From Faucicola mancuniensis (GTDB taxonomy: Bacteria; Pseudomonadota; Gammaproteobacteria; Pseudomonadales; Moraxellaceae), in the NCBI RefSeq assembly GCF_046523945.1, contig NZ_CP171363.1:1798001-1862000 (forward strand): a stretch of 64,000 nucleotides of DNA, written 5' to 3'. This document shows, piece after piece, positions 7,545 to 16,962 of the stretch (positions are counted from its first letter, which is position 1; each line of letters starts with the position of its first letter). Below the pieces are notes generated by a model that was not told the origin of the DNA, did not search any database, and was given only the letters and a program-made list of their open reading frames with translations. The translations under genes were made by a program, and so were the position numbers.

Positions 7545-9233
7545 ATGAAAAGACACGTTATTCGTTTATTTTCATTTATCATGGCGATGTGTATTAGCCA
7601 TGGAAGTTTTGCTGATGCCATTAGCGGTGAAGTACAAAAACAACCGCTAAATGTTGCCGCCATTGGTATGTTTGTGCTGTTTGTGTTGGGTACGCTGGGT
7701 ATTACCTACTGGGCATCAAAACAAAACCAAACCACTAGCGACTTTTATACCGCTGGTGGTGGTATTTCTGGCTTTAAAAACGGCTTGGCGATTGCAGGCG
7801 ACTTTATGTCGGCGGCGTCATTCTTGGGTATTTCGGCAATGGTATTTACCAACGGTTATGACGGTTTGCTCTACTCAACAGGCTTCTTAATTGGTTGGCC
7901 TTTGGTGCTGTTTTTGATTGCTGAGCGGTTGCGTAACTTGGGTAAATTTACCTTTGCGGACGTAGCGTCTTATCGTTTTGCCCAAAAACCTGTGCGTATT
8001 TTTGCAGCGTCTGGCACGATGATTGTTGTGTTATTATACCTGATTGCTCAAATGGTGGGTGCAGGTAAACTTATTCAATTATTGTTTGGTTTGTCGTATA
8101 TTTGGGCGGTGATTATCGTTGGTATTTTGATGATGGCTTATGTGCTGTTTGGCGGTATGCTTGCGACCACGTGGGTACAAATTATCAAAGCGGTACTTTT
8201 GCTCTCTGGTGCGTCATTTATGGCAATTTCGGTATTATACCACGTTGGATTTAGCCCAGAAGAGATATTTAGACAAGCGACTTCTATTCATGAAAAAGGC
8301 ACAAAAATCATGGCGCCTGGTAGCCTTGCGTCAAACCCAATTGATGCGGTGTCTTTAGGCTTAGCTTTGATGTTTGGTACAGCAGGTTTGCCACATATTT
8401 TGATGCGTTTCTTTACTGTGCCTGATGCGGCAGAAGCTCGTAAATCGGTGCTGGTTGCCACAGGATTTATCGGTTATTTTTACCTATTAACCTTTGTCAT
8501 TGGTTTTGGTGGTATCTTGCTCGTTACCAAAGATAACCCACATTTCTTTGAAACGGTTGTTAAAGACGGCAAAGAAGTCGTGCAAATGATTGGCGGTAGC
8601 AACATGACGGCAATCCATTTGGCAGAAGTGGTTGGTGGTAATATGTTCTTGGGCTTTATCTCGGCAGTTGCCTTTGCCACGATTTTAGCGGTAGTTGCAG
8701 GTTTGACGCTATCAGGTGCATCAGCGGTTAGTCATGACATTTATGCTGAAGTGATTAAACAAGGCAAAGCAAGCCATGAAGATGAGCTAAAAGTTTCTCG
8801 TCGTACTGTGATGGCTTTGGGTGTGATTGCGGTGATTTTGGGCATTGCGTTTGAACAACAAAACATTGCCTTTATGGTGGGCTTGGCGTTCGCTGTGGCA
8901 GCATCGGCAAACTTCCCTGTGTTGGTATTGTCAATGTTCTGGAGTGGTTTGACCACCAAAGGTGCGGTAATGGGTGGTTTTGCAGGTTTGGTAACAGCGG
9001 CGGTGTTAATCGTGCTAGGTCCAACGGTTTGGGTAGATGTGCTACATCATGAAAGTGCGATTTTCCCATACAAAAATCCTGCTATTTTTAGTATGCCAAT
9101 TGCGTTTTTTGTATCGTGGATTGTGTCAAAAACTGATTCATCACCACGAGCCGCGATTGACAAAGACGGATTTGATGCGCAATATGTACGTTCATTGACA
9201 GGGATTGGAGCAGCAAAAGCGTCTGACCATTAA
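7545..9233 (+). CDS. actP: Cation/acetate symporter ActP (sodium:solute symporter family)
   Basis: 562 residues: an N-terminal signal-like helix (MKRHVIRLFSFIMAMCISHGSFA), then about 13 membrane helices. Family signatures include SDFYTAGGGISGFKNGLAIAGDFMSAASFLG, FLIGWPLVLFLIAERLRNLGKFT and GLTLSGASAVSHDIYAEV. It imports acetate and other short monocarboxylates with a cation. Adjacent yjcH supports the acetate assignment. No acs gene is in the window. A strong bidirectional terminator follows. Confidence 0.95.
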   Translation: MKRHVIRLFSFIMAMCISHGSFADAISGEVQKQPLNVAAIGMFVLFVLGTLGITYWASKQNQTTSDFYTAGGGISGFKNGLAIAGDFMSAASFLGISAMVFTNGYDGLLYSTGFLIGWPLVLFLIAERLRNLGKFTFADVASYRFAQKPVRIFAASGTMIVVLLYLIAQMVGAGKLIQLLFGLSYIWAVIIVGILMMAYVLFGGMLATTWVQIIKAVLLLSGASFMAISVLYHVGFSPEEIFRQATSIHEKGTKIMAPGSLASNPIDAVSLGLALMFGTAGLPHILMRFFTVPDAAEARKSVLVATGFIGYFYLLTFVIGFGGILLVTKDNPHFFETVVKDGKEVVQMIGGSNMTAIHLAEVVGGNMFLGFISAVAFATILAVVAGLTLSGASAVSHDIYAEVIKQGKASHEDELKVSRRTVMALGVIAVILGIAFEQQNIAFMVGLAFAVAASANFPVLVLSMFWSGLTTKGAVMGGFAGLVTAAVLIVLGPTVWVDVLHHESAIFPYKNPAIFSMPIAFFVSWIVSKTDSSPRAAIDKDGFDAQYVRSLTGIGAAKASDH

Positions 9234-9257
9234 TTGTTAGTCCTTTAAATTGTGAAA

Positions 9258-9292
9258 TAAAAAAGCCCTAATGTGATATTAGGGCTTTTTTA
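9258..9292. terminator. Bidirectional terminator between actP and lysS
   Basis: Near-perfect stem AAAAAGCCCTAAT / ATTAGGGCTTTTT with loop GTGAT. A runs on the left and T runs on the right let it serve both convergent genes. Confidence 0.9.
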
Positions 9293-9305
9293 AATGGCTA
9301 TAATA

Positions 9306-10832
9306 TTAATCAACTTTTCTACGCATATGCGGGAACAAAATCACATCGCGAATACTTGGTGCATTGGCAAGTAGCATGACTAAGCGGTCAATACCAATGC
9401 CTTCCCCTGCCGTTGGTGGCAAGCCATAATTCAACGCTTCAATATAATCGCCATCATAGTGCATGGCTTCATCATCACCTGCATCTTTTTCGGCTACTTG
9501 TTGTTTAAAGCGTTCGTCTTGGTCAATTGGGTCGTTTAATTCGCTAAAGCCGTTGGCAATCTCACGCCCACCGATAAACAGCTCAAAACGGTCGGTAATT
9601 TCTGGATTTTCGTCATTACGGCGAGCCAGTGGCGATGTTTCGGCAGGGTATTCGGTGATAAAAGTCGGCTGACGGAGCTTAGTTTCTGCCGTTTCTTCAA
9701 AAATAATCGTTTGCAATTTACCAATACCAAAAATGTCTTTAACTTCTTCTTTTAGCACATTTTGTACATAGTCTGCCAAATATTCACGGTCGTTGATTTT
9801 TGTCATGTCAAAATTTTCAGCATACATTTCAATGGCTTTTGTCATTGGCAAACGTGCAAATGGGGCTTTAAAGCTAATCGCTTCACCTTGATAATCAAGT
9901 TCGGTCGTGCCTAAAATATCAGTCGCCAATTTTTCAAACATAGTTTCGGTCAGTTTCATCAAGTCTTGATAATCGGCATAGGCTTGGTAAAACTCAATCA
10001 TGGTAAATTCTGGGTTGTGACGAGCGGAAACGCCTTCGTTACGGAAGTTGCGGTTAATCTCAAACACACGCTCAAAACCGCCCACGACAAGGCGTTTTAG
10101 GTACAGCTCTGGAGCGATACGCAAAAACAACGGCATATCTAAGGCGTTGTGGTGCGTGATAAACGGACGAGCCACCGCACCACCAGGGATAACGTGCATC
10201 ATCGGCGTTTCTACTTCCATAAAACGCTCGCCAAGCATAAAGGCACGCATCCCTGCAATGACTTGACTGCGGATAATAAAGGTTTTGCGAGTTTCTTCGT
10301 TCATCATCAAATCAATGTGGCGATTGCGATAGCGGGCTTCGGTATCAGCAAGTCCATGAAATTTGTCTGGCAATGGGCGTAAAGATTTGGTCAAAAGTTC
10401 AAGCTCGGTGATATGCACATACAAATCGCCTTTGCCTGAACGTCCAATATAGCCTGCAACCGCCACAATATCGCCCAAGTCTAGACTTTTGATGACCGCA
10501 AGCGTGTCAGCGTCTAGGTTTTTTCTGTCCACATATAGTTGGATACGCCCAGTCATATCTTGGATGACGATAAACGAGCCACGATTTAGCATGACACGAC
10601 CTGCGACTTTAACAGAAACATGGTCGGCAGATTCAATTTCTTCTTTGCTTTTGCCGTCAAATTTGGCTTGCAAGTCACCACAGTAATCTTCACGTTTGAA
10701 TTGGTTTGGGTAGGGATTTTTGCCCGATTGTTTGATTAAGTCAAGTTTGTGATGACGTTGTTTGATAAGTTCGTTTACGTCTTCTTGGGTTTGAATTTCG
10801 TCTTGATTTGGGGTTTGGTTTTGGTTTGACAT
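9306..10832 (-). CDS. lysS: Lysyl-tRNA synthetase, class II
   Basis: 508 residues. An N-terminal OB-fold anticodon-binding domain (VKVAGRVMLNRG, SFIVIQDMTGRIQLY) is followed by the class II catalytic core: motif 1 around FMEVETPMM, motif 2 in FRNEGVSARHNPEFTMIEFY and motif 3 in GIGIDRLVMLL. ARPFITHHNALD is typical of LysRS. It charges tRNA-Lys with lysine at the expense of ATP. A ribosome site AAGGTAAC precedes the ATG. The VapC-like gene lies 30 bases upstream on the same strand. Confidence 0.97.
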   Translation of the reverse strand: MSNQNQTPNQDEIQTQEDVNELIKQRHHKLDLIKQSGKNPYPNQFKREDYCGDLQAKFDGKSKEEIESADHVSVKVAGRVMLNRGSFIVIQDMTGRIQLYVDRKNLDADTLAVIKSLDLGDIVAVAGYIGRSGKGDLYVHITELELLTKSLRPLPDKFHGLADTEARYRNRHIDLMMNEETRKTFIIRSQVIAGMRAFMLGERFMEVETPMMHVIPGGAVARPFITHHNALDMPLFLRIAPELYLKRLVVGGFERVFEINRNFRNEGVSARHNPEFTMIEFYQAYADYQDLMKLTETMFEKLATDILGTTELDYQGEAISFKAPFARLPMTKAIEMYAENFDMTKINDREYLADYVQNVLKEEVKDIFGIGKLQTIIFEETAETKLRQPTFITEYPAETSPLARRNDENPEITDRFELFIGGREIANGFSELNDPIDQDERFKQQVAEKDAGDDEAMHYDGDYIEALNYGLPPTAGEGIGIDRLVMLLANAPSIRDVILFPHMRRKVD

Positions 10833-10862
10833 TTTGTTACCTTAAATTTTAACAATTAAAAG

Positions 10863-11264
10863 TTAGTTTGCGTTAATAATAAAATCAAATGGGTATAAAA
10901 TAATTTTTTCATCAACGGTTAAAAAATGAAAATTTTCAATCTTAGCTTGAGCGATTAATAAACGGTCAAGTGGGTCTTTGTGAATGTGGGGTAATTGCTT
11001 TATTTCTAAAATTTGTTTGACATTAACTGTTATTTCTTTTAAACCGTTTTTTAACAGTCCTAATCTCACTTTTTCAATATCAACAGGAAAATCCAATTTA
11101 TTTAAAGATGATTTAATGGTTAATTCCCAAATACTGACCAAACTAAAATACAATTCGTTATCAGTATCTTCCAATAACGCTTTTGTTTTTGGAGAAATTT
11201 TTTTACCATCATTGATTGACAAAAAATTGTTTTGTGTTTGCTTAGTGCTAATTACTTGTTCCAT
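10863..11264 (-). CDS. PIN-domain VapC-like toxin with a damaged N-terminus
   Basis: 133 residues. From about residue 24 it follows VapC/PIN proteins closely: ISPKTKALLED, ELYFSLVSIWELTIKSSLNKL, HIHKDPLDRLLIAQA and FLTVDEKI. The Glu of WELTIK and the Asp of DPLDR are present. The usual first strand LLDTHxFLW, with the first metal-binding Asp, is missing; instead the protein begins MEQVISTKQTQNN behind a strong ribosome site (AAGGTGA). That start looks like an antitoxin start joined to the body of the toxin by a deletion, which is inference. No separate antitoxin gene is present. Probably inactive as a nuclease. Confidence 0.75.
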   Translation of the reverse strand: MEQVISTKQTQNNFLSINDGKKISPKTKALLEDTDNELYFSLVSIWELTIKSSLNKLDFPVDIEKVRLGLLKNGLKEITVNVKQILEIKQLPHIHKDPLDRLLIAQAKIENFHFLTVDEKIILYPFDFIINAN

Positions 11265-11317
11265 AGTTTCACCTTAAGATTAATCCACACACATAATACC
11301 ATCTGTTTTTCCATTTT

Positions 11318-11521
11318 TTACCAATCCATAACAACCAATTTTTGACAAATTTCGGTTTCTGATTGGGTAGCTTTCAGCGATTTTATTTCAACATTGGCAA
11401 GATTAGGTTTTTCAATTTTTGCCACTTGGGTGTTATTTGTTTGTTCTATTGGATTTGTACAAGCAAACAAACTTGTAGATAATAAACAAATGCTTAATTT
11501 TAATAAAATTTGCGTTTTTAA
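11318..11521 (-). pseudogene. Lipoprotein-like reading frame without a standard start codon
   Basis: About 67 codons between prfA and the PIN-domain gene, same strand. The translation gives a lysine start region, a hydrophobic stretch (ILLKLSICLLSTSLFAC) with a lipobox LFAC, then a polar tail with NNTQVAKIEKPN and a stop at 11318-11320. No ATG, GTG or TTG lies upstream before an in-frame stop; only an ATT or a lost start could be used. Either a remnant of a small lipoprotein or a gene with a rare start. No family recognised. Confidence 0.4.
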
Positions 11522-11536
11522 CCTTTTTGTTTAAAT

Positions 11537-12616
11537 TTACTCGCCACTCACGCTAGCCATCAAATCCGCTTGATGTTCACGCAACAAGCTGTCCAAGAGT
11601 TCGTCCAAATCGCCTTGCATGATTGCGTCAAGTTTATACAAAGTCAAATTAATGCGGTGGTCGGTCATACGCCCTTGCGGAAAATTATAAGTGCGAATCC
11701 GCTCGGAGCGGTCGCCACTTCCCACCAAGTTTCTACGCATATCGCTTGATGCGTCAATTTGCTTTTGCACTTTTTCTTGTTGGATTTTTGAGACAAGCAT
11801 TTTCATGGCTTTGTCTTTGTTGGCGTGCTGACTGCGTTCTTGTTGGCATTCCACCACCGTGCCTGTGGGAATGTGGGTAATTCGCACCGCAGAGTCGGTT
11901 TTGTTGATATGCTGACCGCCCGCTCCGCTCGCTCGGTAAGTGTCAATCCGCAGGTCAGCAGGATTAATCTCCACCGTATCATCAATCTCTATCTCTGGCA
12001 TGACCGCCACCGTACAGGCAGACGTATGCACACGCCCTTGACTTTCAGTTTCTGGCACACGTTGCACACGGTGAGCCCCACTTTCAAACTTTAAGCGACC
12101 GTACACGCCTGTGCCAGACACACGAGTGATGATTTCTTTATAACCGCCATGCTCGCCTTCGCTCTCGGATAAGACTTCCACCGTCCAGCCTTGCGACTGG
12201 GCATAACGCTCGTACATACGAAACAAATCACCGCTAAAAATCGCTGCCTCGTCCCCACCTGTCCCTGCTCGGATTTCCAAAAACGCAGGCACTTTGTCAT
12301 TAGGGTCTTTGGGGAGCATCATCACGTTTAGCACGTCTTCAAGCTTATCTATCGTGGCTTTGGCGGTTTGGATTTCTTCTTGTGCCATCTCTTTCATGTC
12401 AGGGTCGGCAAGCATTTCTTCTGCCGTTGCCAAATCTTCTTCTGCTTGGCAATACTTCCCCCAAACTTCCACAAGCTCGGATAAATCGCTGTGTTCAACG
12501 GATAATTCACGAAATTTTTTGTTATCGCTCATGGTTTCTGGGTCGGATAACAATGCCGTTACTTCTTCAAAACGGTCGGACATTTGGTCAAGGCGAAAAC
12601 GTAAGGATTCTTTCAT
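11537..12616 (-). CDS. prfA: Peptide chain release factor 1
   Basis: 359 residues. Contains the GGQ peptidyl-hydrolysis motif in SGAGGQHINKTDSAVRITH (around residue 234). The codon-recognition PxT motif of RF1 appears as PET in RVPETESQGRVHTSA, not SPF as in RF2, so it reads UAA and UAG. The typical ERIRTYNFPQGR and HRINLTLYKLD segments are also present. The gene stands without the usual prmC neighbour. Downstream on the same strand lie the start-less lipoprotein frame and the PIN-domain remnant. Confidence 0.97.
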   Translation of the reverse strand: MKESLRFRLDQMSDRFEEVTALLSDPETMSDNKKFRELSVEHSDLSELVEVWGKYCQAEEDLATAEEMLADPDMKEMAQEEIQTAKATIDKLEDVLNVMMLPKDPNDKVPAFLEIRAGTGGDEAAIFSGDLFRMYERYAQSQGWTVEVLSESEGEHGGYKEIITRVSGTGVYGRLKFESGAHRVQRVPETESQGRVHTSACTVAVMPEIEIDDTVEINPADLRIDTYRASGAGGQHINKTDSAVRITHIPTGTVVECQQERSQHANKDKAMKMLVSKIQQEKVQKQIDASSDMRRNLVGSGDRSERIRTYNFPQGRMTDHRINLTLYKLDAIMQGDLDELLDSLLREHQADLMASVSGE

Positions 12617-12778
12617 AATGATGATTTAAACATAAGTTTTTAATAAACTGCCTATTTTGCCATAATTTACAAGATTTTGCATGGATTTTTGTAAAATTAT
12701 TGTGGTGAAGGTGGGATAAGCATTTACAACTGTGCTACTTCGCCCTACAATAGTGTTTTTAACTGTGGATATCGTCCT

Positions 12779-13456
12779 ATGCACGAGTTTTTTCAATGGC
12801 TTTTTGCCCAATACCAAGATTATACGCCGTTATTGATGACGCTTGAGCTGATTGCCAGTGTGTTTGGGCTGGCGAGTGTGTTGCTTGCTCGGCGTGGTAG
12901 CGTGTGGGTGTTTCCTGTGGGGCTTGTTAGCACTGGGCTGTATGTGTATTTGCTGTGGGAATGGCGGTTGTTTGGCGATATGCTGATAAACGCATATTAT
13001 TCGGCGATGAGCATGTATGGCTGGCTGGATTGGACAAAAAACCGTCAAAATCAAAACCATACTGTCATTGTGGAAAAAACCACAAGTCAAGAATGGCAAA
13101 CTTTAAGCCTAATCGCCATCGCAACTTTTATCTTTGTCGGCGTGGTTTATTATTTTAAACCATTCATTAACAATCATTTTAGTTTTGATAATATTACTTT
13201 AGGTTTATCAAATTTTGTTTGGACGGATTGTACCGATATGCTTACCACAGGGTTGTTTTTGGTCGCCATGCTGTTAATGGCAAAACGCAAAATTGAAAAC
13301 TGGTTGGTGTGGATAATTGCTGATGCGATTAGCGTGCCATTGTATTTTTACAAAGGGCTGATTTTTACATCGGTGCAATATTTATTGTTTACCATCGTGG
13401 CGATTTTTGGCTTTATCAGTTGGCAAAAATTGTTAAAACAACAAAGCAAATTATAG
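12779..13456 (+). CDS. pnuC: PnuC-type nicotinamide riboside/mononucleotide transporter
   Basis: 225 residues, about seven membrane helices. Shows the PnuC signature region ELIASVFGLASVLLARRG, SVWVFPVGLVSTGLYVYLLW, LFGDMLINAYYSAMSMYGW and a C-terminal WIIADAISVPLYFYKGL. It imports a pyridine nucleotide precursor across the inner membrane, by facilitated diffusion trapped by phosphorylation in characterised members. The gene that follows, 10 bases on, encodes the kinase domain that would do the trapping. The 160 bases upstream are shared with divergent prfA. Confidence 0.93.
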   Translation: MHEFFQWLFAQYQDYTPLLMTLELIASVFGLASVLLARRGSVWVFPVGLVSTGLYVYLLWEWRLFGDMLINAYYSAMSMYGWLDWTKNRQNQNHTVIVEKTTSQEWQTLSLIAIATFIFVGVVYYFKPFINNHFSFDNITLGLSNFVWTDCTDMLTTGLFLVAMLLMAKRKIENWLVWIIADAISVPLYFYKGLIFTSVQYLLFTIVAIFGFISWQKLLKQQSKL

Positions 13457-13466
13457 GAAAAAAACC

Positions 13467-14036
13467 ATGCCACAGTTACCACCTTTGCCAAACCATTTGC
13501 CAAAACCACTCGCCACCGATGTCAAAAAAGTGCTGATTTTGGGGGCGGAATGTACAGGCAAAAGCACGTTGGCAAGCGATTTGGCAAACGAATTTCACAC
13601 AAGTTTTGTCAAAGAATATATGCGAACCTATCTTGAACAAAAGCCCCAAGGCTATATTTGTCAATATGATGATTTGTTACCGATTGCTATTGGACAAATT
13701 GATAGCGAAAACAAACAGTTAGTCCACGCAAACGATTATTTGTTTTGTGATACAGGACTGCTACAACTGATGGTGTATGCCGATTTTTACTATCACGATT
13801 GCCCTGAACAAATCGTGTATCATGCCTTGCATTATCGTTATGATGTGGTGCTATTGACCGATAATCGTGGCGTGGCATGGGTGGCGGACGGTATGCGAGA
13901 TTTGCCAAACGGTCATGATGTGATTTACCAAAAATTAAAAAGTGTGTTAAATCAATATGATATCAAATTTCACACTATCACAGAAGATAGAGTACAACGT
14001 ATCGCACAGGTAAAAAAGATTTTAATGGGCGATTAA
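13467..14036 (+). CDS. NadR-like nicotinamide riboside kinase (kinase domain only)
   Basis: 189 residues with a Walker A motif GAECTGKST near residue 28 (LILGAECTGKSTLASDLA), FVKEYMRTYLE, a Walker B-like LFCDTGLLQLMVY and VLLTDNRGVAWVADGMRD. This matches the C-terminal ribosylnicotinamide-kinase domain of NadR; the NMN adenylyltransferase and the DNA-binding domains are absent. It would convert nicotinamide riboside to NMN with ATP in the cytoplasm. A likely operon with pnuC forms a two-gene NAD salvage unit. AAA-family annotation in databases is the same domain. Confidence 0.87.
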   Translation: MPQLPPLPNHLPKPLATDVKKVLILGAECTGKSTLASDLANEFHTSFVKEYMRTYLEQKPQGYICQYDDLLPIAIGQIDSENKQLVHANDYLFCDTGLLQLMVYADFYYHDCPEQIVYHALHYRYDVVLLTDNRGVAWVADGMRDLPNGHDVIYQKLKSVLNQYDIKFHTITEDRVQRIAQVKKILMGD

Positions 14037-14093
14037 TTTGTGTCAAATTTATGCTAAAATAGCCAAAATTTTATGAATTAAAGGAAAAAACTT

Positions 14094-14669
14094 ATGTCAA
14101 TCAAATCCGACCGCTGGATTCGCCAAATGGCTGAACAACATGGCATGATTGAGCCGTTTGAGGTAGGTCAAGTGCGTTTTAATGACGCTGGGCAAAAATT
14201 GGTGAGTTACGGCACGTCAAGCTATGGCTATGATGTGCGTTGTGCCAGAGAGTTTAAAGTGTTTACCAACGTGCATTCGGCGATTGTAGACCCAAAAAAC
14301 TTTGATGAGCGTAGCTTTATTGATATCGTGGGTGATGAGTGTATCATTCCGCCAAACTCGTTTGCACTGGCTCGCACGGTGGAATATTTTCGTATTCCAC
14401 GAGATGTTTTGACGATTTGTTTGGGGAAATCAACTTATGCACGCTGTGGTATTATTGTCAATGTAACACCGCTTGAGCCAGAGTGGGAAGGTCATGTGAC
14501 GCTTGAATTTAGCAATACGACCAATTTGCCCGCTCGTATTTATGCAGGGGAAGGCGTGGCTCAAATGCTGTTTTTCCAAAGCGATGCTGATGATGTTTGC
14601 GAAACGTCTTATAAAGATAGGGGTGGAAAATATCAAGGGCAAACAGGGGTAACGTTGCCGAGAACCTAA
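14094..14669 (+). CDS. dcd: dCTP deaminase
   Basis: 191 residues, full length for the bacterial trimeric enzyme. Motifs: MSIKSDRWIRQMAEQHGMIEPF, SYGTSSYGYDVRCA, LGKSTYARCGIIVNVTPLEP and EGHVTLEFSNT, which contains the catalytic Glu, then GEGVAQMLFF and YKDRGGKYQGQTGVTLPR. It deaminates dCTP to dUTP, the source of most dTTP in gammaproteobacteria. Ribosome site AAAGGA lies upstream. Confidence 0.96.
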   Translation: MSIKSDRWIRQMAEQHGMIEPFEVGQVRFNDAGQKLVSYGTSSYGYDVRCAREFKVFTNVHSAIVDPKNFDERSFIDIVGDECIIPPNSFALARTVEYFRIPRDVLTICLGKSTYARCGIIVNVTPLEPEWEGHVTLEFSNTTNLPARIYAGEGVAQMLFFQSDADDVCETSYKDRGGKYQGQTGVTLPRT

Positions 14670-14758
14670 AATTTTTGCTCATCAAAAATATGTGTGATTT
14701 AGTCTTGTTGCATAAGTTAGAGTTAAAAACTGACACAATTCGTCTTTAGATAAATTAA

Positions 14759-14890
14759 ATTTTCAAGGAATATTTTATCAACGACTTTAAAATGATTAAG
14801 CAAAATGGTAAATATGTGATTGATGATGTGTATTCCGATGTTGCTAATGGCTCATATAAACAAAATTTAGTGTCATGTATGAATCAATAA
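14759..14890 (+). pseudogene. 3' remnant of a DUF3828-like protein
   Basis: Forty-odd codons in one frame after a stop at 14756-14758: EYFINDFKMIKQNGKYVIDDVYSD followed by GSYKQNL and a stop at 14888-14890. The pattern of a final beta strand 'NGKYVIDDV' and a C-terminal KQNL helix resembles the end of DUF3828-type secreted proteins. No start or upstream domain remains. It lies between dcd and a terminator. Confidence 0.4.
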
Positions 14891-14907
14891 GCAAAAATTA
14901 AAACAAT

Positions 14908-14943
14908 AAAAAACCCAATTAAATTAATTAATTGGGTTTTTTA
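14908..14943. terminator. Bidirectional terminator between the remnant and the acyl-CoA dehydrogenase
   Basis: Stem AAAACCCAATT / AATTGGGTTTT with an AT-rich loop and T/A runs on both sides. Serves the rightward dcd region and the leftward acyl-CoA dehydrogenase. Confidence 0.85.
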
Positions 14944-14964
14944 TTTTACTTAAATTCTCAAAAA

Positions 14965-16743
14965 TCACTCACCAACAGCAAAGAAACTCACATCAAAATC
15001 CATAATCGGCTGACTGGTGGCTTTTACCATCGCAATATGAGCATCAAGGCGTGGCAACATACGAGCGATATAAAAATCGGCTAATTTGGCTTTATTGGTA
15101 TAAAACTCACCATCTTTACCATTTGACGCTTCCACCATCAAGCCCCACATATAAGTGAAACTTACATAACCAAACGCTTGCAAATAATCCACCGCACAGC
15201 CGTTGATTTCGTCTTTTTTATCCAAATTACCAAGCAGTGATTTTGTCAAATCCGCTAATTTATTGGCACTGTCAATCATGGCTTGTTTGATAGCATGATT
15301 GGCTGTCATGTTGTTGGCAAAATCAAGGATTTCGTTCACATAATCAGTCACGAACGCACCGCCATTTTTGGCAACTTTACGACCCAATAAATCAAGCGAT
15401 TGAATACCATTTGTGCCTTCGTAAATCTGAGAGATACGAGTATCACGGACGATTTGTTCCATGCCCCATTCACGGATATAGCCATGACCGCCGAACACTT
15501 GTTGGCAATCAATACTCGCTTCCAAGCCACGGTCAGTCAAGAACGCTTTGGCAACAGGCGTTAAAAGGGCGACACGGTCGTTGGCTTTTTTAGCGGTTTC
15601 GCTATCATCGCTAAATTTGGCAGTATCAAGTTGTTTAGCAACGTACATGGCAAAGCAACGAGACGCTTCGCTAATCACTTTGGCGTTTAACAACATACGG
15701 CGAACGTCCGCATGGTGGATAATGCTGTCGGCAGGTTTGTCGGCGTTTTTGACACCGCTATCGGCACGCCCTTGTACACGGTCGTTGGCATAGACAACCG
15801 CATTTTGGTAGGCAAGTTCTGCACCGCCAATGCCTTGTAAACCCATGGTCAAGCGTTCATAGTTCATCATGATAAACATAGACGCTAAGCCAGTATTTTC
15901 CGCACCAATCATCCAGCCTTTTGCACCGTCAAAGTTCATCACGCAAGTGGCAGATGCTTTAATCCCCATTTTATGCTCAATTGAACCTGCTTGTACCTTG
16001 TTACGTTCACCAACAGAGCCGTCCGCATTCACCAAGAATTTTGGCACAACGAATAACGAAATACCTTTTGAGCCTTCAGGGGCGTTTGGCGTTTTTGCCA
16101 AAACAAGGTGAATGATATTTTCGGTCAAATCATGCTCACCTGCAGTGATAAAGATTTTTGTACCCGTAATGCTATACGAACCGTCATCATTTGGCACAGC
16201 TTTGGTTTTGATAATGCCCAAGTCCGTCCCTGCGTGTGGCTCGGTTAAGCACATTGTGCCAGACCATTTGCCTGAATAGATTTTTTCCAAATAAGTGGCT
16301 TTTTGCTCTTCTGAACCAGCATAATACAAGCACAGACACGCACCGCCAGACAAGTTGGGATAAAGGGCAAATGATTGATTAGCGGTGAATACCATCTCTT
16401 CAGACAGCATGGTTACCATTTTTGGCATACCTTGACCGCCAAAATCTGGGTCGCCACCCAAGCCAATCCAGCCACCTTCGGCATATTGTGAAAAGGCTTC
16501 TTTAAATCCTTTTGGTGTGGCAACTTTGCCATCGCCTAGATAAGTCGCACCTTCTTCATCGCCTGTGCGGTTTAATGGCAATAACACATTTTTGCTAAAT
16601 TTTGACATTTCTTCCAAAATCATACTGACGGTGTCATTGTCAAGGTGGCTAAGTTGTTGATTATTTTGCCAAAATTCTTCGGCTTTAAAGACATCGTTTA
16701 AGATAAATTGCATATCACGAATGGGTGCATTATAAACTGACAT
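14965..16743 (-). CDS. Acyl-CoA dehydrogenase, long form with extra C-terminal domain
   Basis: 592 residues. N-terminal helical domain, then CLTEPHAGTDLG and ITGTKIFITAGEHD (FAD/substrate-binding beta domain), then a C-terminal helical part with GGHGYIREWGMEQIVRD and the catalytic Glu region IYEGTNGIQSLDLLGRK. The last ~120 residues are the extra domain found in the ~600-residue group often labelled 3-methylthiopropanoyl-CoA dehydrogenase (DmdC-like). It should oxidise an acyl-CoA to the trans-2-enoyl-CoA with FAD. No beta-oxidation partners are adjacent, so the chain-length preference is unknown. Confidence 0.9.
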   Translation of the reverse strand: MSVYNAPIRDMQFILNDVFKAEEFWQNNQQLSHLDNDTVSMILEEMSKFSKNVLLPLNRTGDEEGATYLGDGKVATPKGFKEAFSQYAEGGWIGLGGDPDFGGQGMPKMVTMLSEEMVFTANQSFALYPNLSGGACLCLYYAGSEEQKATYLEKIYSGKWSGTMCLTEPHAGTDLGIIKTKAVPNDDGSYSITGTKIFITAGEHDLTENIIHLVLAKTPNAPEGSKGISLFVVPKFLVNADGSVGERNKVQAGSIEHKMGIKASATCVMNFDGAKGWMIGAENTGLASMFIMMNYERLTMGLQGIGGAELAYQNAVVYANDRVQGRADSGVKNADKPADSIIHHADVRRMLLNAKVISEASRCFAMYVAKQLDTAKFSDDSETAKKANDRVALLTPVAKAFLTDRGLEASIDCQQVFGGHGYIREWGMEQIVRDTRISQIYEGTNGIQSLDLLGRKVAKNGGAFVTDYVNEILDFANNMTANHAIKQAMIDSANKLADLTKSLLGNLDKKDEINGCAVDYLQAFGYVSFTYMWGLMVEASNGKDGEFYTNKAKLADFYIARMLPRLDAHIAMVKATSQPIMDFDVSFFAVGE

Positions 16744-16962
16744 ATTTTTTTCCTTTAAAATTGCGTTGAAATGGTAGGGTAAAAATATTAATGTAGCGTA
16801 TTTTTTTTGATAACTGTAGAAAGGTTTATGACTTATAAGTCATTCATGCGGATTTTGCTTTTTTGACGTATAATTCTGATAATTTTTTTTTAAAAACTTT
16901 GTAAAATTTGAATTTGATTAAATTTTTTTAATCAATATTTTGGTTTTATTTATGACGATTTA

